A stretch of DNA of 64,000 bases from Planctomycetota bacterium (GCA_026004615.1 BPJM01000008.1:62001-126000), one strand, 5' to 3'; shown: positions 43,822 through 54,125, numbered from the stretch's first letter. Translations and numbers: made by a program. Notes: generated from the letters alone by a model not told the origin.

Positions 43822-45975
43822 TCAGACCGCGGCGGCGGCGCGCCGCGCCCGCCGAGCCTCCTCGTAGATCCGCTCGGCCAGTTGCCTGGGCACGGGCGCG
43901 TACTCGCACGGCTCCATGCTGCTGGTGGCGCGCCCCTGGCTGAGCGAGCGCAGGGTCGTGGTGTAGGCGAAGGTCTCCGCCACCGGGATCTTGCCCCGCA
44001 CGAACTTGAGCTCGCCTTCGGCCCCGATCTCGGCGATCTCGGCCCGGCGCGCGTTCAGATCCCCGATGATCGCCGAGAGATACTCCTCGGGCGTCTGCAC
44101 CTCGAAGCGCATCTTCGGCTCCAGCAAAACCGTGCCCGCCGCCTCGAGCGCCAGCCGCATCGCGAGTTTGCCCGCTTCCTGGAAGGCGAGGTCGCTGGAG
44201 TCCACCGGGTGATGCTTGCCGTCGTGGAGCACGGCCCGGAAGCGGGTGATCGGAAACCCGACCTCCCCGCCCTGCTCGCAGACCTCGCGCAGTCCTTTCT
44301 CCACGCTCGGGATGTATTCCCGTGGGATCGCGCCGCCGACGATCGTGTCCTCGAAGATGATCTCGCCCTCGGCGTCCTCGAGCGGCTCGAAGCGCAGCCT
44401 CGCCACCGCGAACTGGCCATGGCCTCCGGTCTGCTTGACGTGGCGCGCCTCGACCTCGACCGGGCCTGCGAGCGTCTGCCGGTAGGCGACGCGTGGCGTG
44501 CCGGTCTCGATGGCGAGCCCGTAATCCCGCCGCAGCCGGTTGACGAGGATCTCCAGGTGAAGCTCCCCCATGCCGGCGATGATGACCTCGCCGGTCTCCT
44601 CATCGGTGAAGCGGCGGAAGGTCGGATCCTCTTTGGCCAGCCGGCTCAGCGCGTCGGCGAGCTTGTCCTTGTCCGCGCTTCGGGCCGGACGGATCGCCTG
44701 GCTGATCACGGGCTCGGGGAACCGCACGCTACCGAGCACCAGCGGCAGCTCGCGGCTGCAGAGCGTATCCCCGGTCAGCGTCTCCTTGAGTCCCACCACC
44801 GCTCCGATCTCGCCGGCCTGCAGGCAGTCCACCATCTCGCGCTGCGCGGCGTGCATGCGGTAGATGCGGCCGATCCGCTCCAGCTTGCCCTTGGTGGCGT
44901 TCCACACCTGGGCACCCCGCTCCAGCCGTCCCGCGTAGACCCGGATGTAGGTCAGCTCCCCGGTGCGATCGGCGACGGTCTTGAAGGCGAGCGCGGCAAG
45001 CGGAGCCTCGGGGTGCGGCTCCAGGAGTATCGGTTCGCCACCACGCGGCGGCCGGCCCTGGATCGGCCCCAGATCGAGGGGGGAGGGCAGCAGGTCCACC
45101 ACCGCATCGAGCAGCCGCTGCACTCCCTTGTTGCGTAGCGCCGAGCCGCATAGCACCGGCGTCAGCAGTCCGAGCAGGGTCGCGGCGCGCAGCGTCTCGA
45201 TCAGTTCGCGGGCGCCGATCGGCTCGCCCTCCAGGTAGCGCTCCGCGATCGAGTCGGAGTGGTCCGCCAGGGCCTCCAGCAGGGCCTGCCGGCCGCGCTC
45301 GTACTGCTCGCGCAGCGGACCGGACTCCGGCAGCGGCTGCAGGCGCGGATCCCTGCCCAACATGTCCTCGGCGTCGTAGAGCACCTGTACCCCGTGGATG
45401 AGGTCGATCAGTCCGGCGAAATCCTTCTCGGCGCCGATCGGGCTCACGATGGCGACCGGGTGCGCCCCGAGCCGCCGCCGCATGGACTCCAGGCACCGCT
45501 CGAAGTCCGCACCCGGGCGGTCCATCTTGTTGACGAATGCGATCCGCGGCACGCCGTAGCGGTTGGCCTGCCGCCACACGGTCTCCGACTGCGGCTGCAC
45601 CCCGGCGACGGCGCAGAACACGCCCACCGCACCGTCGAGCACGCGAAGCGAGCGCTCCACCTCGGCGGTGAAGTCGACATGGCCGGGGGTGTCGATGAGG
45701 TTGATGCGGTGGCCCTTCCACTCGCAGTGCGTCGCCGCCGAGCCGATGGTGATCCCCCGGGCGCGCTCCTCGGGATCGAAGTCCATGACGGATTCGCCGT
45801 CGTGCACTTCGCCCATCTTGTGCGTGCGCCCGGTGTAGTAGAGGATGCGCTCGGTGACGGTGGTCTTGCCGGCGTCGATGTGGGCGACGATGCCGATGTT
45901 ACGCAGCGCTGCGAGCGGTCCGCGCTCCCGCCGCAGCGCCGCCAGCGCGCGCTCCAGTGCCTCGGTGGTGCTCAT
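43822..45975 (-). CDS. fusA: translation elongation factor G
   Basis: Ribosomal translocase GTPase, 717 residues. G1 HIDAGKTT, G2 RGITI, G3 DTPGHVD, G4 NKMD and G5 GSA are intact; domains II-V follow ([20 protein letters not shown] in domain III, GGHGQFA in IV). It is not next to rpsL, rpsG or tuf, so it may be a second EF-G of the kind that many bacteria carry besides the str-operon copy. The G2 environment, [16 protein letters not shown], differs from the usual ERERGITI form. Promoter TTGACC/TAAACT lies at 46172-46199, leaving a leader of about 190 bases. The start ATG 45973-45975 has GGAAGG upstream. Confidence 0.92.
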   Translation of the reverse strand: MSTTEALERALAALRRERGPLAALRNIGIVAHIDAGKTTVTERILYYTGRTHKMGEVHDGESVMDFDPEERARGITIGSAATHCEWKGHRINLIDTPGHVDFTAEVERSLRVLDGAVGVFCAVAGVQPQSETVWRQANRYGVPRIAFVNKMDRPGADFERCLESMRRRLGAHPVAIVSPIGAEKDFAGLIDLIHGVQVLYDAEDMLGRDPRLQPLPESGPLREQYERGRQALLEALADHSDSIAERYLEGEPIGARELIETLRAATLLGLLTPVLCGSALRNKGVQRLLDAVVDLLPSPLDLGPIQGRPPRGGEPILLEPHPEAPLAALAFKTVADRTGELTYIRVYAGRLERGAQVWNATKGKLERIGRIYRMHAAQREMVDCLQAGEIGAVVGLKETLTGDTLCSRELPLVLGSVRFPEPVISQAIRPARSADKDKLADALSRLAKEDPTFRRFTDEETGEVIIAGMGELHLEILVNRLRRDYGLAIETGTPRVAYRQTLAGPVEVEARHVKQTGGHGQFAVARLRFEPLEDAEGEIIFEDTIVGGAIPREYIPSVEKGLREVCEQGGEVGFPITRFRAVLHDGKHHPVDSSDLAFQEAGKLAMRLALEAAGTVLLEPKMRFEVQTPEEYLSAIIGDLNARRAEIAEIGAEGELKFVRGKIPVAETFAYTTTLRSLSQGRATSSMEPCEYAPVPRQLAERIYEEARRARRAAAAV

Positions 45976-46171
45976 CTCGGGGCCTTCCGCCTTCCGCTCG
46001 AGCTCCGGCCAGCCTGCCGCATCCTGCCTGGTCGCGTGGCCGCCGGCGCGCCAGAGCAATCGGGCGCATGCGGCCGCCCCGCACGCGCCCTGAGCGGCAG
46101 CCGCGGCCATTGCCCGCGCTGCCGCCGCCTCTCGCCGGGAGGTGTTGTCCTCCCGGCGATGAAAGCAAACC

Positions 46172-46199
46172 AGTTTAGCCATTCGATCGGCCGGGTCAA
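46172..46199 (-). promoter_or_regulatory. EF-G gene promoter
   Basis: TTGACC (46194-46199), 16 bases, TAAACT (46172-46177) on the minus strand. Confidence 0.55.
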
Positions 46200-46340
46200 G
46201 GCCGTCCTAGCAAACCGATAGAAATGTCCGCCCCTTTTCCCGATAGCAATGGCCGCCGGTGCCGACCGCAGCGGCGCCGGCGGTCGGTCCTGCAGCGCCC
46301 CGGCGTGCGCTGCCGCGGCTCGCCGCCGGGCATGCTGTTC

Positions 46341-47123
46341 TCACAGCCGCGGTTGCCAGGCTGCAGTGAAGGCGAGTCGGCGTACCGCGGTCAGCACCCC
46401 GAGCGCGGTCATGCCGTCGGCGAAGGCCAGCATGAACATGACGACGATCTGGTACTTGGCCGCTTCGAGGGGGGCGGACCCGCCGAGCATCTGCCCGGTC
46501 ATGACGCCGGGCAGCTTGACGATGCCGACGACCATCATCGCGTTGATCATCGGCGTGAGCGCCGCGGCGAACGAGCGCCGGAAGGCCTGCTGCGTCGCCT
46601 GCGCGGGGCTCGCTCCCAGCGCGAGTGCGGCCTCGATCGCCTCGCGCCCTGCGCGCAGCTCGTCGTGAAAGCGCTGGGCGGCGAGCGAGCCGGCAGTCAT
46701 GGCGTTGCCCAGGATCATGCCACCGAGGGGGATCAGGTAGCGGGGCTCGACCCCTGGCACACCGATCACCAGCTCGGTCACATACCAGAGGGTCGCCGCC
46801 AGCACGAGCGCCAGCAGGGCGGTCAGCGCCGGCGCCGTCCCGCGGAGCGCCCGTTCCACCCGCCGGCTGCCGGTCCAACCTGCCACCAGCGTCATGACCG
46901 CGAGGATCCCCACGATCGCCGCCAGCTCGCGCTGCGCGAACACCCATTGCAGCACCGCGCCGACCGCGAGCAGCTGGACCACGGTGCGGGCAGTGGCGAT
47001 GAGTCCTTCGCGTACGAGCGGGATCCCCTGGGCCACCGCCGCCGCCAGCAGTGCCGCCATGAGCAGCCCTGCCAGCGCCAGCCCCGACCAGCCGGGGTCG
47101 ATGATCATCGGTCCACTCGTCAT
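46341..47123 (-). CDS. fetB: FetB-type ABC transporter permease
   Basis: Integral membrane protein of the UPF0014/FetB family, 260 residues with about seven hydrophobic segments (LALAGLLMAALLAAAVAQG, LAAIVGILAVMTLVAG, LTALLALVLAATLWYVTEL). The FetAB system is proposed to export iron and lower oxidative stress in E. coli. The blocks LGASPAQATQQAFRRSF and GIVKLPGVMTGQML are family-typical. The ATG 47121-47123 has GGAGG seven bases upstream. It lies directly after the ATPase gene (47147-48001) in the same direction. The substrate here is inferred from the family. Confidence 0.88.
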   Translation of the reverse strand: MTSGPMIIDPGWSGLALAGLLMAALLAAAVAQGIPLVREGLIATARTVVQLLAVGAVLQWVFAQRELAAIVGILAVMTLVAGWTGSRRVERALRGTAPALTALLALVLAATLWYVTELVIGVPGVEPRYLIPLGGMILGNAMTAGSLAAQRFHDELRAGREAIEAALALGASPAQATQQAFRRSFAAALTPMINAMMVVGIVKLPGVMTGQMLGGSAPLEAAKYQIVVMFMLAFADGMTALGVLTAVRRLAFTAAWQPRL

Positions 47124-47146
47124 GCCGGAGTCCTCCCCGAGCTGGT

Positions 47147-48001
47147 TCAGCGATCGGTAGCGGCCCGGCCGTCCGGGCCGGCCGGCGCACCACCTGCGGC
47201 CGCGCTCGCCGTCCCGAGGAACGCCTGCACCTCGGGCTCGAGCTCTTCGGGGGCGAGTGCCGCCCGCGCCGGATAGGGGCCGAACAGCCGCCCGGCGAGC
47301 AGGAAGGCGACCCGGTCGCCGATCCGGGCGGCGTCCGCGGGCCGGTGGGTGGTGAGGACCAGCGTGATCGCGCGCTCGCGCAGCCAGGCGCGCAGCTCCT
47401 CCAGCAGCGCACGCGCGAGCTGTACGTCGAGCGAGGCGGTCGGTTCGTCCAGCAGGAGCAGCGGGGGCTCGAGCACTAGCGCCCGCGCCACTGCCAGCCG
47501 TGCCCGCTGGCCTCCGCTCAGTTCGGAGGTCGGTTGCTCGGGATCGAGGTCGTCCAGCCGCAGCAGCCGCGAGACTTCGGCCAGACGCTCGGGCGATGCT
47601 TGCCGGCCGGCCCAAACCAGCGGCCGCAGCAGCTCCTCGCGAAGCGTGCTGCCGAGCAGTACCGGCTGTTGCGGCACCAGGACCGCGGTGCGCCGCAGCT
47701 CGGCGATCGGCCAGGCGAGCAGCGGGCGCCCCAGCACCTCGACGGTTCCGGCGTCGGGCTCGACCAGCCGGTCGAGCAGGCGCAGCAGCGTGCTCTTGCC
47801 GCCGCCGCTGTTGCCCAGCAGCACCAGCGCCTCGCCGCGCGGCACCTCGAGCGTCACGTCCCGCAGAACCAGCGCTGCGGGGTCCGGCCGACCGGCCGCC
47901 GGATCGGGCGCCCGCCACCGGCTCAGGGCTGCGCGGCTGACGCTGACCCCGGCGAGCCGGACGGCTGGCAGCTGGTGGTGTTCGTCCTGCGTTCGCGCCA
48001 T
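47147..48001 (-). CDS. fetA: FetA-type ABC transporter ATPase
   Basis: Cytosolic ATPase subunit, 284 residues, partner of FetB. Walker A GNSGGGKST, Q loop PQQPVLLG, signature LSGGQRARLAVARAL, Walker B LLLLDEPTASLD and H loop LTTHRP are all present. The N-terminus before the first strand is longer than usual; the ATG 47999-48001 is the best start. A TTGACA-like hexamer lies upstream near 48080, but no convincing -10 was found. It stops 24 bases before fetB, so they form an operon. Confidence 0.9.
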   Translation of the reverse strand: MARTQDEHHQLPAVRLAGVSVSRAALSRWRAPDPAAGRPDPAALVLRDVTLEVPRGEALVLLGNSGGGKSTLLRLLDRLVEPDAGTVEVLGRPLLAWPIAELRRTAVLVPQQPVLLGSTLREELLRPLVWAGRQASPERLAEVSRLLRLDDLDPEQPTSELSGGQRARLAVARALVLEPPLLLLDEPTASLDVQLARALLEELRAWLRERAITLVLTTHRPADAARIGDRVAFLLAGRLFGPYPARAALAPEELEPEVQAFLGTASAAAGGAPAGPDGRAATDR

Positions 48002-48193
48002 GGCGCGCTCCGGCCGGTGGGGGCGTCCACCCCGAATCGGGGCCAGCAAGGGCAGGGGAGGTTCGCCGAGGGCCGCGGGCGATGTCAAGCGCGGCAACCG
48101 GCGCCGGCGCCCGGACGGTACGGAGTGCGCAGAGCGGGTGGCGGCGCGCGCGGCGCGGGCGGATGAGGTTTTTGCCTCGGGAAGGGTCCAGGG

Positions 48194-48222
48194 TTGCCGC
48201 TGCCCTGGCGTGGCGCTACGAT
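48194..48222 (+). promoter_or_regulatory. promoter of the ATP-cone protein
   Basis: TTGCCG (48194-48199), 17 bases, TACGAT (48217-48222). Start predicted near 48230, about 80 bases before the ATG. Confidence 0.6.
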
Positions 48223-48309
48223 GCTGGATTCGCGGGATCTGCTCGGCGGAGCGGCGAGAGGGCGGGCAGGGCGGCGGGCGAGGTGCCCGCACGCGGGGGC
48301 AGGGTACGG

Positions 48310-50367
48310 ATGATGCTGCGCTGGGTCCGCAAGCGCGATGGCCGCCGCGCGGTGTTCGACGTTCGCAAGCTGGCGGCCTCGCTCGCTGCGGCGGCCGCCG
48401 ATGCGGGCGAGACGGTGCTCGCCGAGGAGATCGCCGAGGTGGTGGCGATCTTCTGCGAGAAGAAGTTCGACGGTACCATCCCGACCACCGCCGAGATCCA
48501 GGACCTGGTCGAGAAGGTGCTGCTGGACACCAACCACCCGCGCACCGCCGCCGCCTTCGCAGAACGCTACCGGAACAAGGGACGCCGGCTGGCCGAGGTG
48601 ACGGTTCGCTCGGGCAAGGGGGCGCTGCCCGGACCGGACGGCGAGTCGCTCTCCGAGCCGGCGCCGGAACCGTGGAGCGAGGGCAGACTCGTCCGCACGC
48701 TGGTGCAGCGCTGTGGGCTGGCCGAGGAGGTGGCCGAGGAGGTGGCGGCGAGCGTCGAGCGGCGGGTGCTCGCGCTCGGATTCAAGCAGATCGGGGCGGG
48801 GCTGGTGCGCGAGCTGCTCAACGCCGAGCTAGCCGAGCGCGGGTTCGCGGCGCGGCTGGCCGCGCCCGAGCTGGTCTCGGTGCGGGCCGAGGAGGTGCAG
48901 CGCCTGCTCGTGGCGGCCTACGTGCGCCGCGAGATCGAGGCGGAGGCACCGCCCGGCGGACCGGAGGCGGCGGTCGGAGTCGACGTGCTGGGCCGCTGGG
49001 CGCTTGGCCACGCCTATCCGCCGGCGGTGGCGGCTGCGCATGCCGAGGGGACACTGCACCTGCAGGATGTGGGCCGGCCGCTGCGCGTGACCAGCGGGGC
49101 GGTGGCGCTGGACTGGCTGAAGCGCCGGTTGGGCCGTGGTGCCCCGCGCAGCGCCGCCGAGCTCATGGCGGCGGTTGCCACGCTGCTGGCGCGCGCGGCG
49201 CCGCACCACGCGCGCGCGATCGGCTTGCCGTATGCCAACGTATTCCTGGCGCCGTTCGCGCGCGGGCGCGAGGCGGCGGTGCGGCGCGATCTGCGGGAGG
49301 CCTTGCGCCTGCTCGCCGCCGCGGCGGCGCCCGGCAGGCCGCGCGTGGTCCTGCACCTCGGACCGCTGCCGCCGGAGCTCGCCGAACAGCCGCCGGTGGG
49401 CGTGGGGGCGCGGCGCTGGCGCACCGGCTACGGAGAGCTGGCGACGGAGGCCGAGCGGGTGGCGCAGGTCATCCTCGAGCTGATCGGCGAGGTGCGCTCG
49501 GCGCTGGGCGGCCGGCAGCTGCAGGTGGTGCTGTCGGTGCCGGCGGGCGCGGAGTTCCAGGCCACGCCGGCGGTGGCACTTGCCGATGCGCTGCTCGTCG
49601 AGGCGCCGGGCCTGCGGCCGCAGCTCACCCATGGGCTGGTGCCGGCGGCGGCGCTGATCGGGGAGCCGGCCGCGACACCGTTCGCCGGCGGGGCGCTGCA
49701 GGTGGTAGCGCTCAACTGCGCCCGGGCCGGATACGAGGCGGGGCCCGGCGATGAGCCCGAGCTGCGGCGGCGGCTGGCAGGTGCGTTGGAGCTGGCGTTG
49801 GAGGCGTTCGCGGCGCGCCAGCGACTGCTGGAGACGACGCTCTACCGCCCGCAGCTGCCGCTGTGGGGTGGGCAGCCGCGCGGGCACGACAATCCGCCGC
49901 CAGTGGTGGAGGGGGCGCGGGGCCGGCACGTGGTCGGGTTGCTCGGGCTCGAGCAGGCGCTGCAGGCGGTGACGGGCGAGCGTCCGGCGCACAACCCGGC
50001 CGTGGCGCAGCTCGCCGGTGCGATCGTCGTGGAGCTCGCCTCCACGGCGCGGCGGCTCGGGGCCGGCCGCGGGCTTGCGATCGAGCTGGAGGAGCCGGAG
50101 CTCACCAGCGCCGGCCGGCGGCTGTACGATCTCGACCTGCAGCGCGTGCCGGCGGCGGTGCGCCAGGCAGCCGCCGGCGAGGAGCAGGGCGCGGAGCAGT
50201 ACGGATCGATGTTCGCCGACCCCGGGGCCGATCCGGCCGCCGTACGCGAGGTGGCGTGGGGGCTGTATCGGCAGCTTGGCCTGGCCCCTTTCTTGCTCGG
50301 CCCCGAGCGCATCTCGCGCGCAGCCGTGTTCGCGGCCGCCCTGGCCGAGGGTGAGGCACCGCGGTAG
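48310..50367 (+). CDS. double ATP-cone, NrdD-like protein without catalytic residues
   Basis: 685 residues. The N-terminus (about 3-92) is a classic ATP-cone: VRKRDGRRAVFDVRKLAASL, GTIPTTAEIQDLVEKVLL. A second ATP-cone-like unit follows (about 116-190, GRLVRTLVQRCGLAEEV). The rest weakly resembles the anaerobic ribonucleotide reductase NrdD (AHAEGTLHLQDVGRP, in the place of the H-x-x-G-x-I-H-I-H-D motif), but there is no glycyl-radical RVxGY motif, no C-terminal zinc Cys cluster, and only three cysteines in all. I read it as a non-catalytic homologue that may sense ATP/dATP. The start at 48310 (MMLRWVRKRDG) is set by the ATP-cone. Confidence 0.6.
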   Translation: MMLRWVRKRDGRRAVFDVRKLAASLAAAAADAGETVLAEEIAEVVAIFCEKKFDGTIPTTAEIQDLVEKVLLDTNHPRTAAAFAERYRNKGRRLAEVTVRSGKGALPGPDGESLSEPAPEPWSEGRLVRTLVQRCGLAEEVAEEVAASVERRVLALGFKQIGAGLVRELLNAELAERGFAARLAAPELVSVRAEEVQRLLVAAYVRREIEAEAPPGGPEAAVGVDVLGRWALGHAYPPAVAAAHAEGTLHLQDVGRPLRVTSGAVALDWLKRRLGRGAPRSAAELMAAVATLLARAAPHHARAIGLPYANVFLAPFARGREAAVRRDLREALRLLAAAAAPGRPRVVLHLGPLPPELAEQPPVGVGARRWRTGYGELATEAERVAQVILELIGEVRSALGGRQLQVVLSVPAGAEFQATPAVALADALLVEAPGLRPQLTHGLVPAAALIGEPAATPFAGGALQVVALNCARAGYEAGPGDEPELRRRLAGALELALEAFAARQRLLETTLYRPQLPLWGGQPRGHDNPPPVVEGARGRHVVGLLGLEQALQAVTGERPAHNPAVAQLAGAIVVELASTARRLGAGRGLAIELEEPELTSAGRRLYDLDLQRVPAAVRQAAAGEEQGAEQYGSMFADPGADPAAVREVAWGLYRQLGLAPFLLGPERISRAAVFAAALAEGEAPR

Positions 50368-50378
50368 CGGCGGCGGAG

Positions 50379-50394
50379 CCGGCGAGCTCGCCGG
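50379..50394. repeat. 16-base perfect palindrome between convergent genes
   Basis: CCGGCGAGCTCGCCGG in the 85-base gap between two convergent genes; may slow or end transcription, though no T tract follows. Confidence 0.6.
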
Positions 50395-50452
50395 AGCGGC
50401 TCCCGGCAGGGGGCAGCACGGAGCGGGCGGCTCCGAGCGGCGCGGGGGCGCG

Positions 50453-52168
50453 CTACCCAGCGCCGCCGGCGTCGCCGAAGCAGGCGGCGAACTGGGCTCG
50501 CTGCTCGTCGCTGCCGATCATCACCAGCTCCGAGCCCGGCTCCAGCACCAGCTGCGGTGGCGGGGCGGTGTTCAGCCGCTCGCCCCGGCGGACCGCGATC
50601 ACGGTCATGCCGGTGCGGGCCCCGATGCCGCTCTCCGCGAGCGTGTGGCCCGCCAGGTTTGCCGGCAACGGCACCAGGATGAGGTCGACGCCCTCGCCGA
50701 GCACGATCGGCTCCCGCCCCTGCAGCACCGAGTCGATGGCGCCGGCGGCGAGCCGCGCCGCGCTCAGCGCGATATCGGCGCCGGCGCGGTGGATCGCCTC
50801 CAGGCTGGTGGGGCTGGTGATGCGGCTCACGATCTGCAGCTCGCGGTTGAGGCGGCGGCAATAGGCGGTCAGGAAGATGTTGGTCGCATCGACGTTGGTC
50901 GTCACCAGGACCGAGGGCGCCTGCAGGATGCCGGCCCGCTCCAGCACGCGCCGGTCTGCGGCATCGCCGATCAGGAGCTGGTCTGGAATCTCGCCGATCC
51001 GCTCGCGCAACCACTGTTGTTTCTCGACCATGTGCACCGGCACGCCGCGCCGCTTGAGGGCGCGGGCTGCCGAGCGGCCGACCTTGCCCCCGCCGATGAT
51101 CACGACCGGGTTGGGATTGACGTCGTAGGCCTCGACCATGCTGTCGACGGTGCGGAGCTGCTCGTCGGTTCCCGCGAGCACGAGCACGCTGAGATCGGTG
51201 AGCAACAGCTCGGGCCGCGCCGGCACCAGCCGGCCGCGTTCCCAGACCGCCACGATGCTCGCGCCCGCACGCTCGCGCAGCCTGGTGTCGCGTACGGTCG
51301 AGCCCGCGAACGGGGTGTGGTGCACCGGCAGCTCGGCGATCCGCAGGTCGTGAAAGCGGCCGATCACGTGCGTGCAGGCGTGGCCGGCGCGAGCGCGTAC
51401 GGCCAGTTGCTCGCCGAGCCACTTCTTGATCGGCAGCACGTAGTCGGCACCGCTCAGCTCGAGGATGTCGATGGAATCCTCGAAGTCGACGATGGCCGCC
51501 ACCGGCACCCGCGGCGCCACTTCCTTGGCGATGAGCGTGATGTTGGTGTTGACGACGTCATCGGCGTTGGCGACGAGCAGCCGCGCTGCCTCCAGCCGCA
51601 CCGCGCGGTAGGTCCGCGCGTCGTCCACCTCGCCGGCGACGACCGCGATGCCGTCGTCCTGGAGCCGGGCGGCGCTCGGCGGGTCACCCTCGATGACGAG
51701 GTAGGGGATGCGGTGGAAGGTTAGCCTCTCGACCAGGCTCGGCGCCATCGCGTCCCAGCGCGCCAGCACGACATGGCCTGCCAGGCCGGGCGGGGCCTCG
51801 CGCGGCGCGCGGAGCTTGACCTGCGCTTCGAGCCACGGGCCGTAGAAGAAGCGGATGAAGGCGAAGGGCAGCAGGATCAGCAGCCAGAACACCCCCGTCA
51901 GCAGGACCACCACGCTGAAGACGCGCCCCAGGTCGGTGTGGAACGTGATGTCGCCGAAGCCGAGGGTGGTCATGACGACCAGCGTCCAGTAGACCCCGGT
52001 GAACCACGAATATTCCTTGTCCTCGTAGAGCATGAGGAAGTGGAAGGCGATGCTGAACAGGGCGATCGTCACCCCCAGGACCGCGAACAGCTTGAGCAGG
52101 ATGCGCAGGTTCTGGCGCGTCTCGCGCTGGCGGAGGAAGCTGGCGACCTGGGCGCCGATCGTCTTCAT
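50453..52168 (-). CDS. two-TM K+ channel with two TrkA/RCK modules
   Basis: 571 residues. Two N-terminal transmembrane helices flank a pore with the filter TTLGFGD (a variant of TVGYGD): ILLKLFAVLGVTIALFSIAF and VFSVVVLLTGVFWLLILLPF. Two RCK (TrkA-N/TrkA-C) modules follow (for example VILARWDAM-like first strand and NPVVIIGGGKVGRSAARAL with the nucleotide loop), so it should be a ligand-gated potassium channel. The filter Phe in place of Tyr occurs in other prokaryotic channels. It is the last gene of the trm112-phosphoesterase-yidC-channel run. ATG 52166-52168. Confidence 0.88.
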   Translation of the reverse strand: MKTIGAQVASFLRQRETRQNLRILLKLFAVLGVTIALFSIAFHFLMLYEDKEYSWFTGVYWTLVVMTTLGFGDITFHTDLGRVFSVVVLLTGVFWLLILLPFAFIRFFYGPWLEAQVKLRAPREAPPGLAGHVVLARWDAMAPSLVERLTFHRIPYLVIEGDPPSAARLQDDGIAVVAGEVDDARTYRAVRLEAARLLVANADDVVNTNITLIAKEVAPRVPVAAIVDFEDSIDILELSGADYVLPIKKWLGEQLAVRARAGHACTHVIGRFHDLRIAELPVHHTPFAGSTVRDTRLRERAGASIVAVWERGRLVPARPELLLTDLSVLVLAGTDEQLRTVDSMVEAYDVNPNPVVIIGGGKVGRSAARALKRRGVPVHMVEKQQWLRERIGEIPDQLLIGDAADRRVLERAGILQAPSVLVTTNVDATNIFLTAYCRRLNRELQIVSRITSPTSLEAIHRAGADIALSAARLAAGAIDSVLQGREPIVLGEGVDLILVPLPANLAGHTLAESGIGARTGMTVIAVRRGERLNTAPPPQLVLEPGSELVMIGSDEQRAQFAACFGDAGGAG

Positions 52169-52231
52169 GCAGAGCGTCCTGCCTGGAGGGCGGGGGGCAC
52201 GCTCGTCCGCCCGCCGCGGCCCTGTCTCCGA

Positions 52232-54121
52232 TCAGGCGAACTTCTTGCGCCTGCCCTTGCTGCCGGGCCGCGGCCGCTTGGCCGGCGGTGGGGCGGCGGC
52301 GGGCGGCGTCGCCGGGGCTCGCTGCGCGGCGCCCGCTGCTCGTGGTGCCTCCGCCTCCTCGCGCTCGAGCACCGTGCGGATCCAGCGCGTCTCGAGCGTG
52401 CCGACCGCGGATGAGGTCAAAAAGTAGAGCACCAGCCCGCTGGGCACGGTGTAGAACAGCACTCCGAACGCCACCATCATGAACTTCATGAGGCGCTGCT
52501 GTGCCTGCTGCTGGGGGTCCGGGGGCTTGGGCATGAGGCTCTGCTGCACGACCATCATGACGACCATGAGGATCGGCAAGAGATTGAGGTAGCCCTCCAG
52601 CGGCCACGGCAGCGCGGTGCCGAGGTCGAGCAGCCGGTCCGGCTTGGACAGATCGCGGATGTACAGGAACTCCGTCTGCCGCAGCTCGATCGAATAGGCC
52701 AGGCCGTTGTATAGCCCGATGAACACCGGCAGCTGCAGCAGCATCGGCAGGCATCCCGCGACGGGCGAGGCGCCGTGCCGCTTGTACAGCTCCATGATCT
52801 CCAGGTTCATCTGCTGCAGTTCTTCGCGCGAGGTCTTGCCCTTGTAGCGCTCGCGGATCTCGTTCACCAGGGGGGCGAGCTTCTGCATCTTCATGGTGGA
52901 GCGCTGCGAGGCCTTGCTCAGCGGGTGCAGCGCGCCGCGCACCAGCAGCGTCAGCACGATGATCGCCAACCCGTAGCTGCCCAGCACGCCGTGGAACAGG
53001 TGCAACAGCTTGAGGAAGACCAGCGACAGCGATTCGGCGAAGGGGATCCAGGAGCTGAGGTCGATCAGCTTCTCGAGTCCGTGCGCGGCGAACGGCGCGA
53101 CTGCCTCCTCGCTCTTCGGGCCGGCGTACCAGAGGTAACGGTGGGCGAGCGTCGCCCCGGGCTCCAGCCGCAGTCCCTGCACGGTGTACACGGCGCGGGC
53201 GCTGGCGCCCTCGACCCCTTCGCGGCCGCCGCGCAGCCGCCCCTCGAGGCGGCTGAGCTCGAGTGCGGCCTGGCCGCCCCCGGCCTCGAGCGGCACCAGC
53301 ACCATCGCGAAGTACTTGGAAGCCACGCCCCCGAAGGCGAGCGGTTCGCCAAGGCGCTTCGGCGGCTGCTCGCCCACGCGCGGCAGCCCGCTCGCCGCCT
53401 CGCTCCGGAGCGCGATCTCGCCCTCGCCGCGCACCCCCGCCACCCCGTAGACCAGCTCCCGCGGCGTGGGTTCTTCGGGCCGGATGGCTCCGGCGACCTC
53501 CAGCGCGTAGGCGAGTTCGCGCGGCTCGGAGCCCCGGTTTTCGAACTCGAGGCTGACCTCGAGCGCGTACCCTCCCGCCGGCGCGAGCCGCTTGACCACC
53601 CACAGCCCGGCATCGACGGGGCGGCGGAAGACCAGCGCCGGGCCCTGCTCCTGGAGCTCCCAGCCGACCGCGTCCAGAGCGAGCGGTGCGCCCGGCAGCC
53701 GGAGCGCGAGCGCGCTGGCGGGCTGCTCGAAGGCGGCGAGCAGATCGAGCGGGCTGCGGCCGTCGAAATCGCGATGGCCTTCCGGCAGCACCGCGCGCAC
53801 GCGGGCGCCGCGGCTGTCCAGGCGCAGGCGGAGGCGGCCCAGTTGGCGTTCGAGCTCACGGGTGGGCGGCTCGATGAAATCGGCAGGAGCGGAGACGGGG
53901 GCCGAAGACGGTGTCAGCCGGGCGGTGGCGGTGGGCGTGGACCCGGCCGCGGCGGCAGCCTCCGCTGCGGCTCGCTCGCGGGCTGGCGCCGCCGGGCGCT
54001 CGGCGGCGGGCGCGGGCCGCGCGCGCCGGGGCGGGGGCCAGATCGCCGTGATCACCCACTGCGAGACGACGAGCACCCCGAAGCAGAGCACGACGAACAG
54101 GATGAAGCGGCGGTTGTCCAC
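52232..54121 (-). CDS. yidC: membrane protein insertase YidC
   Basis: 629 residues, inner membrane. It inserts membrane proteins with or without SecYEG. The N-terminal helix (FILFVVLCFGVLVVSQWVI), a long periplasmic beta-domain of about 330 residues (gram-negative type) and the C-terminal five-helix core (FLKLLHLFHGVLGSYGLAII, KMQKLAPLVNEIRERYKGK, GCLPMLLQLPVFIGLYNGL, KFMMVAFGVLFYTVPSGLV) are clear; the C-terminus is basic (KGRRKKFA). It starts four bases after the phosphoesterase stop, so they are co-transcribed. Neighbours rnpA and rpmH, common near yidC, are absent. Confidence 0.95.
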   Translation of the reverse strand: MDNRRFILFVVLCFGVLVVSQWVITAIWPPPRRARPAPAAERPAAPARERAAAEAAAAAGSTPTATARLTPSSAPVSAPADFIEPPTRELERQLGRLRLRLDSRGARVRAVLPEGHRDFDGRSPLDLLAAFEQPASALALRLPGAPLALDAVGWELQEQGPALVFRRPVDAGLWVVKRLAPAGGYALEVSLEFENRGSEPRELAYALEVAGAIRPEEPTPRELVYGVAGVRGEGEIALRSEAASGLPRVGEQPPKRLGEPLAFGGVASKYFAMVLVPLEAGGGQAALELSRLEGRLRGGREGVEGASARAVYTVQGLRLEPGATLAHRYLWYAGPKSEEAVAPFAAHGLEKLIDLSSWIPFAESLSLVFLKLLHLFHGVLGSYGLAIIVLTLLVRGALHPLSKASQRSTMKMQKLAPLVNEIRERYKGKTSREELQQMNLEIMELYKRHGASPVAGCLPMLLQLPVFIGLYNGLAYSIELRQTEFLYIRDLSKPDRLLDLGTALPWPLEGYLNLLPILMVVMMVVQQSLMPKPPDPQQQAQQRLMKFMMVAFGVLFYTVPSGLVLYFLTSSAVGTLETRWIRTVLEREEAEAPRAAGAAQRAPATPPAAAPPPAKRPRPGSKGRRKKFA

Positions 54122-54125
54122 GGCC

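Noticed and set aside
43822..45975. EF-G as tetracycline-resistance protein
   Set aside because: The G-domain sequence and length are those of EF-G, and no TetM-specific loop sequence was seen; an EF-G paralogue is more likely.
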